A DNA stretch of 64,000 nucleotides. Origin: Leptodontidium sp. MPI-SDFR-AT-0119 (taxonomy: Eukaryota; Ascomycota; Leotiomycetes; Helotiales; Leptodontidiaceae). The position numbers were made by a program, and so were the translations under genes. Below are positions 25,901-36,100 of the stretch, piece by piece (positions within the stretch are counted from its first letter, which is position 1; each line of letters opens with the position of its first letter). The notes beneath the pieces were generated by a model, which was not told where the DNA came from, did not search any database, and was given only the letters and a program-made list of their open reading frames with translations. The stretch lies in the NCBI GenBank assembly GCA_020726505.1, contig JAHLEZ010000021.1:1054001-1118000 (forward strand), in the 5' to 3' direction.

Positions 25901-27499
25901 TAATATATAGACTATATCCGCTAGGTCCTCGAAAGGCTATAATAAACAAATCTCTTCGTTAAGCTATCGAAATACTCGTTTAGCACTAAGAGTATAAAGT
26001 TCTTAGGCTATGTCGTATCCCCCGCTAAAGTATTAATAGAACAAAGCCGGGTAGACACTATTAGGGAATAACTAGAGCCTAAGAGTATTAAAGACGTTTA
26101 AGTCTTTATTAAGTTTATTAACTTTTACTAGTACTTTATCACAAGTTTCTCGGCGATTACTCGGCTATTAATAAGTTTAATAAGAGATAAGAAGAAAAGG
26201 CAACTTGCCCTTACCTTTTACTAAAGAACTACTAAGTAAGAGGCTTTTAACGTATTAAAGGATACATTTATATTAGCCCCCTTTCTTATACACTTTAACC
26301 TAATAAAGCCTATAAGGTTAAAGGCAGACGCCTCTAGGTTTACACTTGCGGGGATTTTGTCTTAGCCTAAAGATTAGCCGGCGAGTGACTAGATAAAGCC
26401 TATTTAACACTTAATTACATTCTTTAACAAGAAGCTAAAAGGTATAGAGTTAAACTATAAGGTTCACGATTATAAGCTTCTTATAATTATTAAGTGCTTT
26501 GTTTATTAGAGGCACTATTTAAAAAGTAATATAGCCCTTATTAAAGTGTTATTAAATCATAATAATCTTCGTTATTTTATAAGTACTATAGTATTAAGCC
26601 GGCGGCAGGCCAAATAGGCCTTAGAGTTATCTAAGTATAACTTCGTAATAGTCTATAAGCTAAGGAAAAAGAACTTAATAAATAAACCTTCGCGTAGGCC
26701 CGATTATAAGCTAGCAGAGAATAAAGAGAACATTATACTCCCTACTTTATAAAATAAACTACGAAGTATAATTCAAAATAAGTTAATCCGCGTCCCTAAT
26801 ATAATTAGTAGTATAATAGTAAGTATTAAACGAGAAAGCGATAGTATATCGTGCTAGTTAACTTAAGTTTCTTAACTTACTAGCGACAGCCTAATATACA
26901 AGCTGTCGACTGAGGCTATAGTAACGACCTCTACGCCTAACTAGTAGTATATACTTATATAACTTAAAAGTTTATAGAACTTTAGTTAAGGTTTAAATAA
27001 CTTCTTACGAAACGCTAGAGAGAAGTATAACGCTAACTAGTATAGTTATAAATATATTATATTACGGTTTTTTATAATAGAAGTTATAAAAGCCGAAACG
27101 GCAAATACTATGTCGAAATCGCTTCTTTTATTACTCTTAGAGCTATAGTAAAGGGACGCCTTAGTTGTGGAAAAGCGTGCTCGATTATAAGATGCTAGGG
27201 ATATAAATTAAAGTATTAATAGCGACGGACTACTAAGACACTAGCGAATAGCCTACGTTTTATAGGACCTTACTATTTGTGCCGAAATCATAAAGATTTA
27301 CTATAATAATCTAACTATAGGCTATTTTAATTATACTAAGACACTAAAGCTTGTCTAGCGGAAGTATTACTAGCCTAATATATCTAGTAACGTTAAAGTA
27401 TATGTTAAGAGTTATAATATTTATTAGAGGACAAAGGCGAGGCGTATAAAGAAAGCTAGCGAAATATAAGCTCTTAGCTAGCCAAGTAAGCTATTTAAG

Positions 27500-27800
27500 T
27501 TAATCTCAATAGACTTTATCACAGATTTAGTACCTTATAAGAGTAGTACTATTAACAAAGTCGCCGACTACTTACTAGTAATTATTAATAAATATACTAA
27601 AGATATTAAGTATATCCTTTACTTAAAAACTATTAACGCTCTATAGTTAGCCCGTTTTTTCATTAACTATTAGTTTAAGGACTATAAGTTACTGACATTA
27701 ATTATTATAGACAGAGGCTCTATGTTTACCTCGAGGTTTTAGAAGGAGCTTTGTTTTTACCTCTAAATAATAAGAGGTCTTTCGACGGCGTTTCACCTAT
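27500..27800 (+). other. Integrase catalytic-core remnant in the LTR element
   Basis: An S-I-D-F-I-T-D-L segment near 27505 and an I-I-D-R-G-S segment near 27703 correspond to the first two Asp regions of a retroviral-type integrase. Stops interrupt the frame. Confidence 0.6.
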
Positions 27801-28429
27801 AAATAAATAGTTAAACTAAATAGCAAAATTAGGCCTTAAAAGTATAGTTAAGGTATTACGTTTATTACTTATAAGACGATTAAGTAGATCTTTTACCTTT
27901 AGTAAAGTTCACATATATAAATACTTACTACGAGTTAATTAAGATGTCTCTAAATAAAGCTAAGTACGGCATATTACTAGACTCTCGCTAAGGTATTAAG
28001 GACAATCTTATAAGAGGGGAGATACTAACTACTAGAGAACAAGTAAAAGAAGTTATTAAGAAACGCTAAGAGCTAGAAAGTAATTAACGAAGGACTAAAG
28101 AGAACTAGGCGAAGTAATATAATAAGAACTATTACCTTATAGAGTTTAAGGTTAAATAATAAGTTTTACTTTTAATAAAGAACATTAAGATAGTTCGTTT
28201 TAATAAAAAGCTAAACTACTAATTCCTAGGACTATTTAAGATCACCGAAAAGATTAGAAAGTAAGCGTATAAGCTAGAGTTACTTCCTAAGTATAGTAGA
28301 CTATATAATGTCTTTTATATATCCCTACTAAAGCTATACTAATAAAAGCCCGGCGAATCGCCAAAAGTAGTCTAACTTAATCTCGTAAACAGAGAAGAGA
28401 TATAGTCAATTAAGACCCTCTTAGACCGA

Positions 28430-28520
28430 TAAGTGAGACGAGGAGAAGAGCAGTACCTTATTAAGTAGAAAGGACTAGGACTAATATATAATTCTTAAGA
28501 ACTAAAAAAGAACCTTATAA
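28430..28520 (+). other. Chromodomain-like remnant at the integrase C-terminus
   Basis: The translation shows Y-L-I-K, then a stop where Trp is expected, then K-G-L, followed by a short spacer and N-S with another stop before E. This is the core pattern of a chromodomain (Y-L-V-K-W-K-G, N-S-W-E-P). It supports assignment to the chromovirus clade. Confidence 0.55.
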
Positions 28521-29515
28521 ACCTCTAAAAGGAGATTAATACACTAAAGGCGTAGAACGCTACTAAAAAGGCGGCGAAGTGTCAACGAAGGGGATAATTA
28601 GGGCTCCTTATTTCCCTTTATAAGGTCCTTAAGACAAGAGTCTAACTACTCTCTAGGCTTTCGCCGATTAATCGTTAAATAAAATGCGATGTTACGTACC
28701 TTCCTACTTTTTCCTACGAAGTTTTATAGTTATAAGCGTATTATATTCTTTAATATTATATACCTTTTTACTTTTACTTACAAGGTTTTATAGTTTTAAA
28801 GGTATATTTAAAGTCATAATTTAAACAGTAGTACCTAAGGGAAAAGAGAGTTATATTAATTAGTTATACTATAAACCTTCTACTAGTTACCCTCGCCGAC
28901 TAAGTGCTAGTGCTTCACCGAAGATTCGCTTATTAAAAGAACTTTAGTAAGAAACTTAGAAGATTAAAGAATTAGAGTTTATTTCGTAGAGTAATAAGGC
29001 CTTCAGCCTCTATAGTAGTAGTGGCTTTAGTTACTAGAACCTTATTATTAGACTTAAGCGTAGACTCAGGAGTAGCGGAGTAGATTTATTAAAGATCCTT
29101 TATTAGAGGTTAGTAAGTAAATTACTAGCGAATACTATAGTATACTTATAGATCGAAGTCCCGCAACCTTAGTAATTAATCGCTTGTTAACATTTATTAA
29201 AGTAGTAAAACCCTCCTTTAAGGTAGCTAGTACGCCGGAGTATAATTAATTAATAGCCGACAAAAGGCTAGTACTTAGTTCTTTTATAAATAAGATTACT
29301 AGCTTTTATAGAGACTTTAAGGCTTTAGTATTAGCAACTTTATTAACGTGTGTGCTATAGCGCTTATTAAAGTTAAACGCAGCTTAAGTAGTATTAAGGT
29401 TAGCTTAAGAGATTTAATTCTTATAGAATCTAGTGGCAGCTTTCTCTAGTTAAGCAAGGGACTCCTTTAGTCTCGTTAAGACCTCGCCGGTTATTAGCTT
29501 ATGTCTCGCCGGCTA

Positions 29516-29929
29516 AAAGAAAATTTGACTTACGGGCTTATAAGACTTCGCCTTTCGGCAGTAATTAACACACTTCTTAGTAGTTAAGGTAATACTAGTG
29601 GAATATATAAGGTCAAGAAACTGCGAGATTTCGCCGGCGTAACGTAAGCAAGGGACATCGCGGGTATCGAGGTAGTTGATTTTACTACGTCCACTTGACT
29701 TAATACAAGTATCCTTAAAGTTATTAAGCAGGGAACGCTCGATTCGGACGCTATCCTCGTTCTCCTTAACTTTATTATCGCCGTTATTATCTTTGGGGGC
29801 TCGGGCAGACCGCCGACGTTTACTTAGAGGCTCGTTAGTGTTAATTATAATAAACGATAGAGATAGAGCTCCGGCAGAACTAGAGTCTCTAGCCTTCTTG
29901 CGCTTGCTAGGAGTTACTAAGATCGCCAG
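29516..29929 (-). other. Antisense open frame inside the LTR element, unknown product
   Basis: On the minus strand, 138 codons are free of stops between a TAA at 29932-29930 and a TAG at 29515-29513, in an element whose plus-strand pol is stopped every few tens of codons. The translation is hydrophilic and Lys/Arg-rich at its start (P-S-K-R-K-K, S-K-R-R-R-S), with later Cys residues. The same frame remains largely readable to about 29050 with scattered TAA codons. I do not recognise a domain. Its place, between pol and the 3' LTR and opposite in orientation, suggests an accessory antisense gene carried by the element. Confidence 0.35.
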
Positions 29930-30229
29930 TTAGACCCTTACTAAGGGCAAGACATCTCTAGATCGGAGAAGGGGGATATAACTTACTTTTAGTTATATTA
30001 ACGTTATTATTTAATCTAAAAGGTTAAGAGAGCTAAAAAGAATATATACGGAAAGTTAAGTAGTAACCGCCACTAGCGTCTATTTACTCCGCATTACTTC
30101 TTCCCTAGAATTCACCTTTAAGTTAAGTGTATAAATTTAGGCTCGCTAGCGAATCGTCGGGGAAACTCCGGCTATCGTCACTTTTTCACCCTTACTTTTA
30201 GGGACAGAAGTGCGCAAGAGGGGAGATAT

Positions 30230-30408
30230 TATAATAGCACGTGCCCTAGCGCTTACTCCCTGTATATATACGTATAGAGTGGGGAAGAGATAACCTTCCC
30301 TCCTTAGTAATTAGCTTCTGTATTATATAGTATCACTAGCTATTATTCAGTGCCTCTCCAGCTATTCTATTGTGTCAAAGTCACCTCAGCGTGCTAGTGA
30401 TCATTACA
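30230..30408 (+). repeat. 3' LTR
   Basis: 179 bp, starts TATAAT and ends ATTACA. Compared with the 5' LTR the second base is A rather than G, and the other differences are also transitions. Confidence 0.93.
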
Positions 30409-30413
30409 CGTAG
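30409..30413 (+). repeat. Target-site duplication (CGTAG), right
   Basis: Second copy of the five-base duplication flanking the LTR element; transposase coding resumes here in frame. Confidence 0.9.
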
Positions 30414-31011
30414 GCTATGGCCGAAGAGTTGCAAAGCGAAAGGGGTTTTCAGATGATCCCGAAGTATGGCGAGAACGTCGTGAGTTTGCTGAATGGGCTA
30501 TTACTTGGACGCCTGATCGATTGCTTTTACAGATCTTTTCGGACGAAGTTTGGGCCTTCGGAGGAGCGCACACACAGTCGTACGTCTCTTGTAAGCTCGA
30601 TGGTAGTGATCGGTACCAGCCTGAGTGTTTGTCGCACAAATACAGTAAACGACTAGCGTGGATGTTTCACGGTACAATTGCACTCGGAAGAAAGGGACCA
30701 GCTGTCTTTTGGGATAAAGATTGGGGTTCGATGAACTCTACAAAGTACGATAGTGTTATCTTAAGTAACGTCGACTTGTTTATGCAAGCAAAGCGCCTTC
30801 AAGGTCATAATCTTATTTGGCAGCAAGACAACTCAAAGATTCACGTATCTCGTGAAACGTTATCGAACCTTCGTAGGCGTCGTATGCCGTATATTAGGTT
30901 CCCTCGATACTCTCCAGACCTTAACCTTATCGAGCATGTTTGGAATTGGATGAAAAATTGGATTCAAGCTCATTATTACGCCGCGTACTACGACGCTTCA
31001 AAAATACCTAT

Positions 31012-31291
31012 TGTGGGAGGGACGAACCCCAATCCACACAACAAGAGGGTAGCATGTAGCGAGCCACCGGAGGAGATTCTAGGCTCTGTAAATAACAGAT
31101 CAATCAAATCTAAAGATATCACATATCTGGAGAGTACGAATCGGCAAAGGAGGGGAGGGAAAAGGTTCTAATAAATAGAATATATCTGGTGTTGCGTTCT
31201 TGACGTTCTGTAGTCAAGTGTTGGCTCCTTATATATGCGAAGGACCAGCGCAGTCATGTGACAAAAGAAATCAGGGGCTGTCCCCACCACA
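31012..31291 (+). mobile_element. 280-bp nonautonomous inverted-repeat element (MITE-like) inside the transposase
   Basis: Its ends are imperfect inverted repeats: TGTGGGAGGGAC at the left and the complement of TGTGGTGGGGAC at the right. It is flanked by CTAT on both sides (31008-31011 and 31292-31295). Dropping the element and one CTAT joins the transposase codons in frame. The interior has no credible coding sequence. The transposase family that moved it is unclear; CTAT contains TA, so a TA duplication with less perfect ends is also possible. Confidence 0.75.
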
Positions 31292-31544
31292 CTATCGAGC
31301 AACTTCGTAAGATCATTTGGGAGGCTTGGGAAGCTGTACCAGAAGACTTCATTCGGAAGCTTTATAGCTCTTGGTGGAGGAGATGTCAGGCTGTGATTGA
31401 TGCACGAGGAGGACCTACAAAGTACTAGCAAATACACTCATTTTCATGTACCTCGCGTGCAATTAACATTTTCCTGCATTCAGAAGCGGTGAGCCTAAAA
31501 AGGAAGCGGTGAAACTAACAATTCTAGAGGTTTCCAGCCCACAT

Positions 31545-31572
31545 TTTAACATTAAGACCAGGGGGGGGATAG
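31545..31572 (-). repeat. Right terminal inverted repeat of the mariner-type element
   Basis: Inverted match of 22698-22725, including a G run and ending GGATAG before the TA duplication at 31573. Confidence 0.85.
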
Positions 31573-33129
31573 TACATAATGTCTTATCACGAGCCCGCCT
31601 CAGTGGATTGCAGAAACCCAAGGTCATTTGAGTTAGACACATCCTGCGGCATCTAGGAGCGGCGGGGCTGATAGACGGATCAGACCAGGCTAACTTGATA
31701 TTCAGGCACTCACACAGTACTATTTAAGACGCCTAATTTCTTCTGCAGATCATTTCACATCCTTAAACCGATCATCTTTCTGCTTCCCTCGTTTCGTAAT
31801 AGCTACCCTCAAGAGCACGAGGTTTGTCCTATTCACACTTCCTCTATTAAACCCCCTATTTTGCAATACGTCATTACCTGTTCGGTCGGCTGGAGCCAAA
31901 AATTACGCACCTACAGCTACTTTTTCTCATGCGAATCAAAGTTAGGCGGGTAGAAATAGGGCAGCAAGATTTCAATATATGTGGAAAATCCTACTTAAAG
32001 TGTATTATTCTCTGTTGCAGACAAATACGGCACTACGGATAATGACCCTTCATCGTCAGAGGAGCTTTCTTAGACTGCTCTACATTTAATGGTATCAATT
32101 AAAAGCTCGAAGACCGAGCCTCCACTGTGCGGAACAGTTACCCCGCAATGACGGCGAATGTTAGGGGGGGGGGGGGACGATCTAGTCAGCGCAAAGGTAG
32201 CAAAGTTTCGAGTACCCTAGCCTTCTTTTGTAGCACTGTCGCCTGCCACACCCAACAGTGACGATAGTAGCCATCGCTAATAACCGCGAAGCTCTCGGTG
32301 TCCGTTTGCTGCGGCAGAGGTGGTACGAGTTATTGGGTATCGGATTGGCTATTCCAAGGCTTCTTTAAACGCAACAGGATCGGAGATGATGTGTTATACA
32401 ACCTTGATTTCAAACTGCTATCGATCGAGTAGCGATTACGATGGTGGTTTGAGCGCCCTCCCCTGCGGATATCAGGACCCTCTGCTGTTATACGAAGGGT
32501 AGTGGAAGGATGTCTTCTCAGCACATATTATCTCGTCAACCGTTGAGTTCGATGCAGCCTAGGCAATGTAGTCGCTAGTCTCGCTATCATTACCTTGAGT
32601 TCCTACTTCGAGGCTTTCAGGATATAGAAAACGAGAACTGGTTGGAACAGAAGCTTGTAGCATTGATGTTGGAGACCCAGATTCACCGATACCCTCGGTC
32701 ATGCCATGAGATCCGGGGCGAGACAAGCCCGGTTGGAGAGCTCCATGACGCCTCTTCGGTATCACAGCTGGGGGAACTGTAGGGACGCTTTGAGCTTGAT
32801 ATCGGCATCAGTTGCTATTCTTTCCCAGCCCGGAATCTACCTGTCGCTGGTAGAGGTTTTTGACCTACACATCAATGTTAGATTGGCACTCTCCTTGGGC
32901 ATTAAATACATAGCTGTGACTGCATATGGAGTGCATACCATGATATGCGTTTTCGTTTTCATCGATTTTGCAATTCCATGCCAGTCAGTTCCGAATTCGG
33001 CCAGTAGACGTGGGAAGTTGGTCTGCTGAGGCACACTCCTATAAGACGAGACTTGTTGCGTATTCTAGTGCGTTTGACGAAATGTCCGATTCGAATGTTT
33101 CGTTGACCACTGCATCTGTGCTAGAAGAT
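31573..33129. other. Intergenic, no supported gene
   Basis: Several short open frames exist on both strands (32320-33030) but none has a motif or a convincing splice structure. A run of eleven G lies at about 32164-32174. Confidence 0.45.
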
Positions 33130-36100
33130 CTAGGCATACCCCCAACGGATTGTGGCGGCATTTTCGGGTGACATTCCACGATCTGGGCTGCGTTCCTCTT
33201 CAATAGCACCTTTCGCCGCAAGCAACTTGCTCAAACACTTTCCTCTGCCACGTTCATCTGGTTTCAAGAGTCTTTCCCATACAGAATCTGAGACGGGTAA
33301 GCCCATCATGTCGTACTGCTTGATTGCATTGTCGATAGCTCGCTGGCGGTCATCAAATGTGTCATAATCGAATGCCCACACATCAAGTTCCTTCCAGGAT
33401 TGCTGCTGCATTTCCCATACTCCATCGAAACGCAGAGTCACGACCTGCTCGAGAAAATACACGAAGTCACCAAGATTCATATCGGGCAGTCCCTTTAACT
33501 GGAGACTTGGCAGGGAGAGAGGCTCAACGGCAAGATAGTGTATGACTTGTTTGCGAACAACCTCCCGTTGATCGGTAGGCGGTATCCAGAGCTGTTGTGA
33601 GTCTGCGGAATAGAGGTGTTCGATCTCTTTCTCTGCTCCATGCTTACCACCCATTTGACCTTCTTGGACCCAGTTCTCAATCAATTCTGCGATAGAAGGC
33701 TCTTGACCTTGCCATCTCATCAGCTCTGCATTCATCGGGGGGTGCGGTACGGTTTTCGGATTGAAGTGTATGTCCTTCAAGTGATTGGCTGCCGCTTCGG
33801 CCGTATCAAACAGATACTTTCGATGGCTACTACATACAGAGCATCCAGAAAGAGGGACAAGTGGTTGGAAATGCGCGCGGGATGCAGAATTTTCGCTACA
33901 GATCCATTTTTTGACGGTTAATTCATGCGGCTGCAGTCGAAGTCTAGCAGATCCGCTATGAATGTAAGCATCACCAGGCGATGAATAAGGCTGGTCGGCA
34001 TAAAGAATGTCGTAGTGGCCTCTTCTGTCAAGTATGTAAACCATGGGGAGGTGTGATCGGTTTACAGATCCAGGAGGTGGTAAATATGATTTGTTGCTGA
34101 AAGGGAACATTGTGACACCATCAAGATAGTCTGATATCACGGTGCAACCAATGCCAGCGGGGTGAAAGAGCCTCACAATGAGTACACTCAGGTCTAAACA
34201 ATCCATCGGCTCTGCAGAGATGTCTCCCCTAGCTAGGAGCTTGGCAAACTGTGCTAGTGTGTTCGATGCCGTCGCGTTGTTGAAGCAGTCCCCCAGTCTC
34301 AGTTGGGACAGTGCACGCAGGACACAGATGACAAGTTTCTTACTGCTGTCGAATGCGGACTGTTCATATGGCGAGTATCTATACTCTGTGTATAAACTTG
34401 GAGTAAGTGAAATATCGCCAATACGCTCAACCTCTCCTTTGATGATAAGGCCAGCACTGGAAGGGAAACTAGCCAATGACTCGAAGTAACAAAACATTGG
34501 AACCAGCCAAGTCGAGTCTCCGTTGTTGCTGACAGGACGGAAACTTAAAATTGGTTCCGGTAGGGCTTGAAGATGCTCTAATGCACTGTCACCTAAGTAG
34601 TCTCCTTGTGACTGGATATCTAGCTTTTCTCCCACTGTGGGTGCATAATGAGGCAAGCTCTGATGGGTACGGAGATCTACATCTCCAATGGCCAGGGATG
34701 CTGCAATGTTCGTGCCCCCAGTGATTTCCATTAGATTCCTTAGCTCGCCTCCTGGATTGATAGGTGTATTCCCAGCTATTAGCTGGTTTCGATGCTCGAT
34801 CATCACATCGGGACTCGGATTCGGCAAGTTATTTCCACGGCGTTCGGATAGCGAATTTGATATGTGGCGTCCAGATAACCCATGGTCCAGTCCAATATCC
34901 GATTCCCCTGGCTGTCCTGGGCTCTCCTGTGTAACATTCTCTATCATCGTCTCATTTTCTTCTCCTGTCTCTGCAGTATTCAGTGCCGCGTACTCTGCTC
35001 TGCGATTCGTTAGCCTGCATTCACAGAAGCCAATGCCCGTGCCAGTGATTCAAACACCCAAACACCCAAATACCTTTGTATCATATTATGGAAATAATTT
35101 GACCTAGGGTCGATTGCATGAGTACGCCCGAGATGGCGCTTGAAGCTGTCAAGATGTAGCCACACTTTCCGGGTTGAGGTGCATCCGGGAACTTGGCACT
35201 TGAACCTCCTTTTCGTTTCCAGAGATGCCCCTGTTGAAGGTGCTATTGGAGAAGGAACATCAGAGGCATAATTCCTGAATGACTCTAAGACAGCTCGTTC
35301 CTCTGGGCTCAGCTTATCCCCTAGGGGTGCGATTGGGGTTTGGCTTATTGGAACTTTGGGGGCGGCTTCCACCATGGAGTCCTGGACCGTAACAGGTATG
35401 ACCGCGGCAAATTTGTGCCACCCTTCTGATGACGGCAGTTCATTGACTTTTTCGATCCGGTTGTCAGCGTCTTTCATGGCTTTGGTGGTTCCTTCTTCGA
35501 TGCTACGTTTATGGGTTTGCTTTTTTGATAGCAATTCAGACCGAGAACGTTGATCTGAGATACTGCGGCCAAACCTTGGCGTACTACTTTGACAGCGTCC
35601 TCGAGTCGACGGGTTTCCAGGCAAAAGAACGAGCAACGTAGCGAACTCCGTCACAACACGGTGCCATTTCTCGTTATGGCGACTCAATGCGTTGCGTGTA
35701 GTGAAGCCTGTAGCAAAGCTTGCACAAGAGGCGTCATCGCAGCGGAACTTGCGTTGGTGAGCTGCTTCGTGTGCATCACGCTTCGCCTTTGAATCGAAAC
35801 CGTCAGTTGCTTTGCTGCAATGGATGTATCGGCAGACATATGCTGCAGGGCCGTAGATGTTTGCGAAGTTGTCGAGAGCTCTGCGATCGAGACTAGGGAA
35901 GAGATCTGGGGCACGAGGGCTTAGGAGTGCCTCCACAGTCTCTTGGTAGGTGTGACGAGTATCGCTGAAATATGTGGGGTCGGATGAACAAGAATCAAGA
36001 GAGACGTCTGTATTTTGTTAGACAAGGCAAATCAAGTCGAAGAATGTCTGACCTTTAGGAGACTTCAACATATTGCTAGAAACTTCCTCTTGCTTCAAGC

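Larger units (their letters stand above)
23391..30408 (+). mobile_element. Ty3/gypsy LTR retrotransposon (chromovirus type), heavily RIP-mutated
   Basis: A 7,018-bp element bounded by two 179-bp LTRs that begin TG/TA and end CA, inside a CGTAG target duplication. All internal frames are riddled with TAA/TAG, but domains in plus-strand order are readable: Gag with a CCHC zinc knuckle near 24662-24715, a protease-like segment near 24856-24890, reverse transcriptase (DYRALNK near 25570; the YxDD box reads Y-L-N-N near 25862, consistent with G-to-A), integrase core (about 27500-27730) and a chromodomain-like segment near 28450-28500. That order marks Ty3/gypsy rather than copia. About 1.7 kb between the chromodomain and the 3' LTR holds an antisense open frame (see 29516-29929). 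A purine-rich tract (AAGAGGGGAGA) precedes the 3' LTR. I could not identify the primer-binding site. Confidence 0.92.
22892..31428 (+). pseudogene. Tc1/mariner transposase (DD34E), split by two insertions and carrying three stops
   Basis: The coding sequence lies in three pieces: 22892-23390, 30414-31011 and 31296-31428. They share one reading frame once the inserted elements and one copy of each target duplication are left out, giving about 409 residues. The N-terminal part contains a helix-turn-helix-like region. Catalytic motifs are visible: FSDEVWAFGG (first Asp), WQQDNSKIH (second Asp) and SPDLNLIEHVW (Glu), with 34 residues between the second Asp and the Glu, the Tc1-like DD34E spacing. 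Stops in the first piece at 22922 (TAG), 23219 (TAA) and 23348 (TAG) are compatible with C-to-T changes. The right-hand pieces carry no stop, so decay is stronger on the left. Confidence 0.88.
22698..31572 (+). mobile_element. Tc1/mariner-type DNA transposon, interrupted by two other elements
   Basis: Terminal inverted repeats of about 28 bp start CTATCCC at the left end (22698) and are matched by the reverse complement at the right end (31572) with two mismatches. Both ends are flanked by TA (22696-22697 and 31573-31574), the target duplication of the Tc1/mariner superfamily. Subtracting the LTR element, the small inverted-repeat element and their duplications leaves about 1.57 kb, a normal size for a single-gene mariner-like element. 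The encoded transposase runs on the plus strand. Confidence 0.9.

Noticed and set aside
29676..29933. 85-codon plus-strand frame in the LTR element
   Set aside because: Lies opposite the longer minus-strand frame and has a Leu/Arg-rich composition typical of an antisense shadow.
31168..31437. 89-codon minus-strand frame
   Set aside because: Antisense to the transposase C-terminus and the MITE-like element; the plus strand explains the region.
32164..32174. Long G run as a possible structural or regulatory element
   Set aside because: A single homopolymer without repeated G-tracts around it; more likely replication slippage.
32320..33034. Short overlapping frames between the transposon block and the NLR-like gene
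   Set aside because: All under 110 codons on both strands, no motifs, no consistent splice pattern.
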